A stretch of DNA of 64,000 nucleotides from Thalassotalea sp. HSM 43. Lineage in GTDB: Bacteria > Pseudomonadota > Gammaproteobacteria > Enterobacterales > Alteromonadaceae. Of this stretch, positions 63,811-64,000 are shown in pieces. How positions within the stretch are numbered: the stretch's first letter is position 1; each line of letters begins with the position of its first letter. Under the pieces are notes generated by a model that was not told the origin of the DNA, ran no database searches, and worked only from the letters and a program-made list of their open reading frames with translations. The position numbers and the translations under genes are program-made. Where the stretch lies: contig NZ_CP038493.1 of the NCBI RefSeq assembly GCF_004752005.1, forward strand, positions 1,052,302 to 1,116,301, in the 5' to 3' direction.

Positions 63811-64000
63811 ATGAAACACTCCTTCAAAACAGCGACATTGGCTGCACTTACTGGCTTGGCTTTTCACGGCAGCGTGCTTGCCGAACCCTGGATAGATACC
63901 TCAAACATTTACCTTAGAGCAGATTTGCAATTGCTGGCCGATAAAGGCCACCTTAATATACCGCTGACCACATTCCCGATAATGTGGGCCGATGTCGGTC
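63811..64000 (+). CDS. Capsule assembly Wzi family protein (N-terminus only)
   Basis: The first 63 codons are in the window; the gene runs off the right edge. It begins with a signal peptide (MKHSFKTATLAALTG...VLA). The mature part reads EPWIDTSNIYLRADLQLLAD followed by a PLTTFPIMWADV stretch, typical of the start of Wzi-family outer membrane proteins that tether capsule. This supports the view that the preceding genes make a surface polysaccharide. The family call rests on this short stretch. Confidence 0.75.
   Translation, partial: MKHSFKTATLAALTGLAFHGSVLAEPWIDTSNIYLRADLQLLADKGHLNIPLTTFPIMWADVG

Overview
The window reads as a chromosome segment of a marine, alginate-degrading gammaproteobacterium of the order Alteromonadales. 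A member of Colwelliaceae (Thalassotalea-like) is my best guess, from protein style, moderate GC and gene content; no rRNA gene is present to confirm it. Coding is dense on both strands. There is one tRNA-Leu(CAA), and I see no insertion sequence, phage, integrase or CRISPR array.

Layout. 1-740: a 118-bp tandem repeat array and a terminator. 740-10 kb: a six-domain FAS1 lipoprotein, a Blc lipocalin, an RND efflux adaptor/pump pair, and a DUF1326/DUF2182 pair. 10-16.5 kb: a thioesterase, an alpha/beta hydrolase, a membrane cytochrome c with its GbsR/MarR-type regulator (FNR-like box plus palindrome), purU, a Met-rich outer membrane protein and two small secreted proteins.

16.7-38.8 kb: an alginate utilisation locus. 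TonB-dependent receptors (27784-30885 and 35873-38788) and a surface lipoprotein with a duplicated C-terminal domain would capture and import oligoalginate. PL6 and PL17 lyases cut it to unsaturated monouronate, and KdgF and an MFS transporter handle that product. A beta-hydroxyacid dehydrogenase family reductase probably makes KDG, which KdgK and Eda convert to pyruvate and glyceraldehyde-3-phosphate. Class II aldolase and fructose-1,6-bisphosphatase sit at the end of the same operon and would return triose to hexose. A FadR-type GntR regulator lies inside the locus, and TTGGT-n2/3-ACCAA-like palindromes recur around it.

38.9-45.6 kb: a secreted orphan protein bracketed by 56-bp direct repeats beside tRNA-Leu, an Fe-alcohol dehydrogenase, a nitroreductase, an S46 dipeptidyl-peptidase and a MaoC dehydratase. 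45.8-64 kb: the conserved order hldE - glnE - ygiF - ygiM, interrupted by three blocks. These are lpxL, a seven-gene PspA/DUF350/aminopropyltransferase membrane-stress-like operon (51495-57377), and surface-glycan genes. The glycan genes continue after ygiM with a second CDP-glycerol-type transferase, a TagD-like cytidylyltransferase and the start of a Wzi protein.

The most interesting module is the PspA-type operon. It has two promoters marked by the same 13-bp palindrome, a strong terminator directly after pspA, and a small terminal gene that looks like a tandem ribbon-helix-helix protein and could be its regulator.
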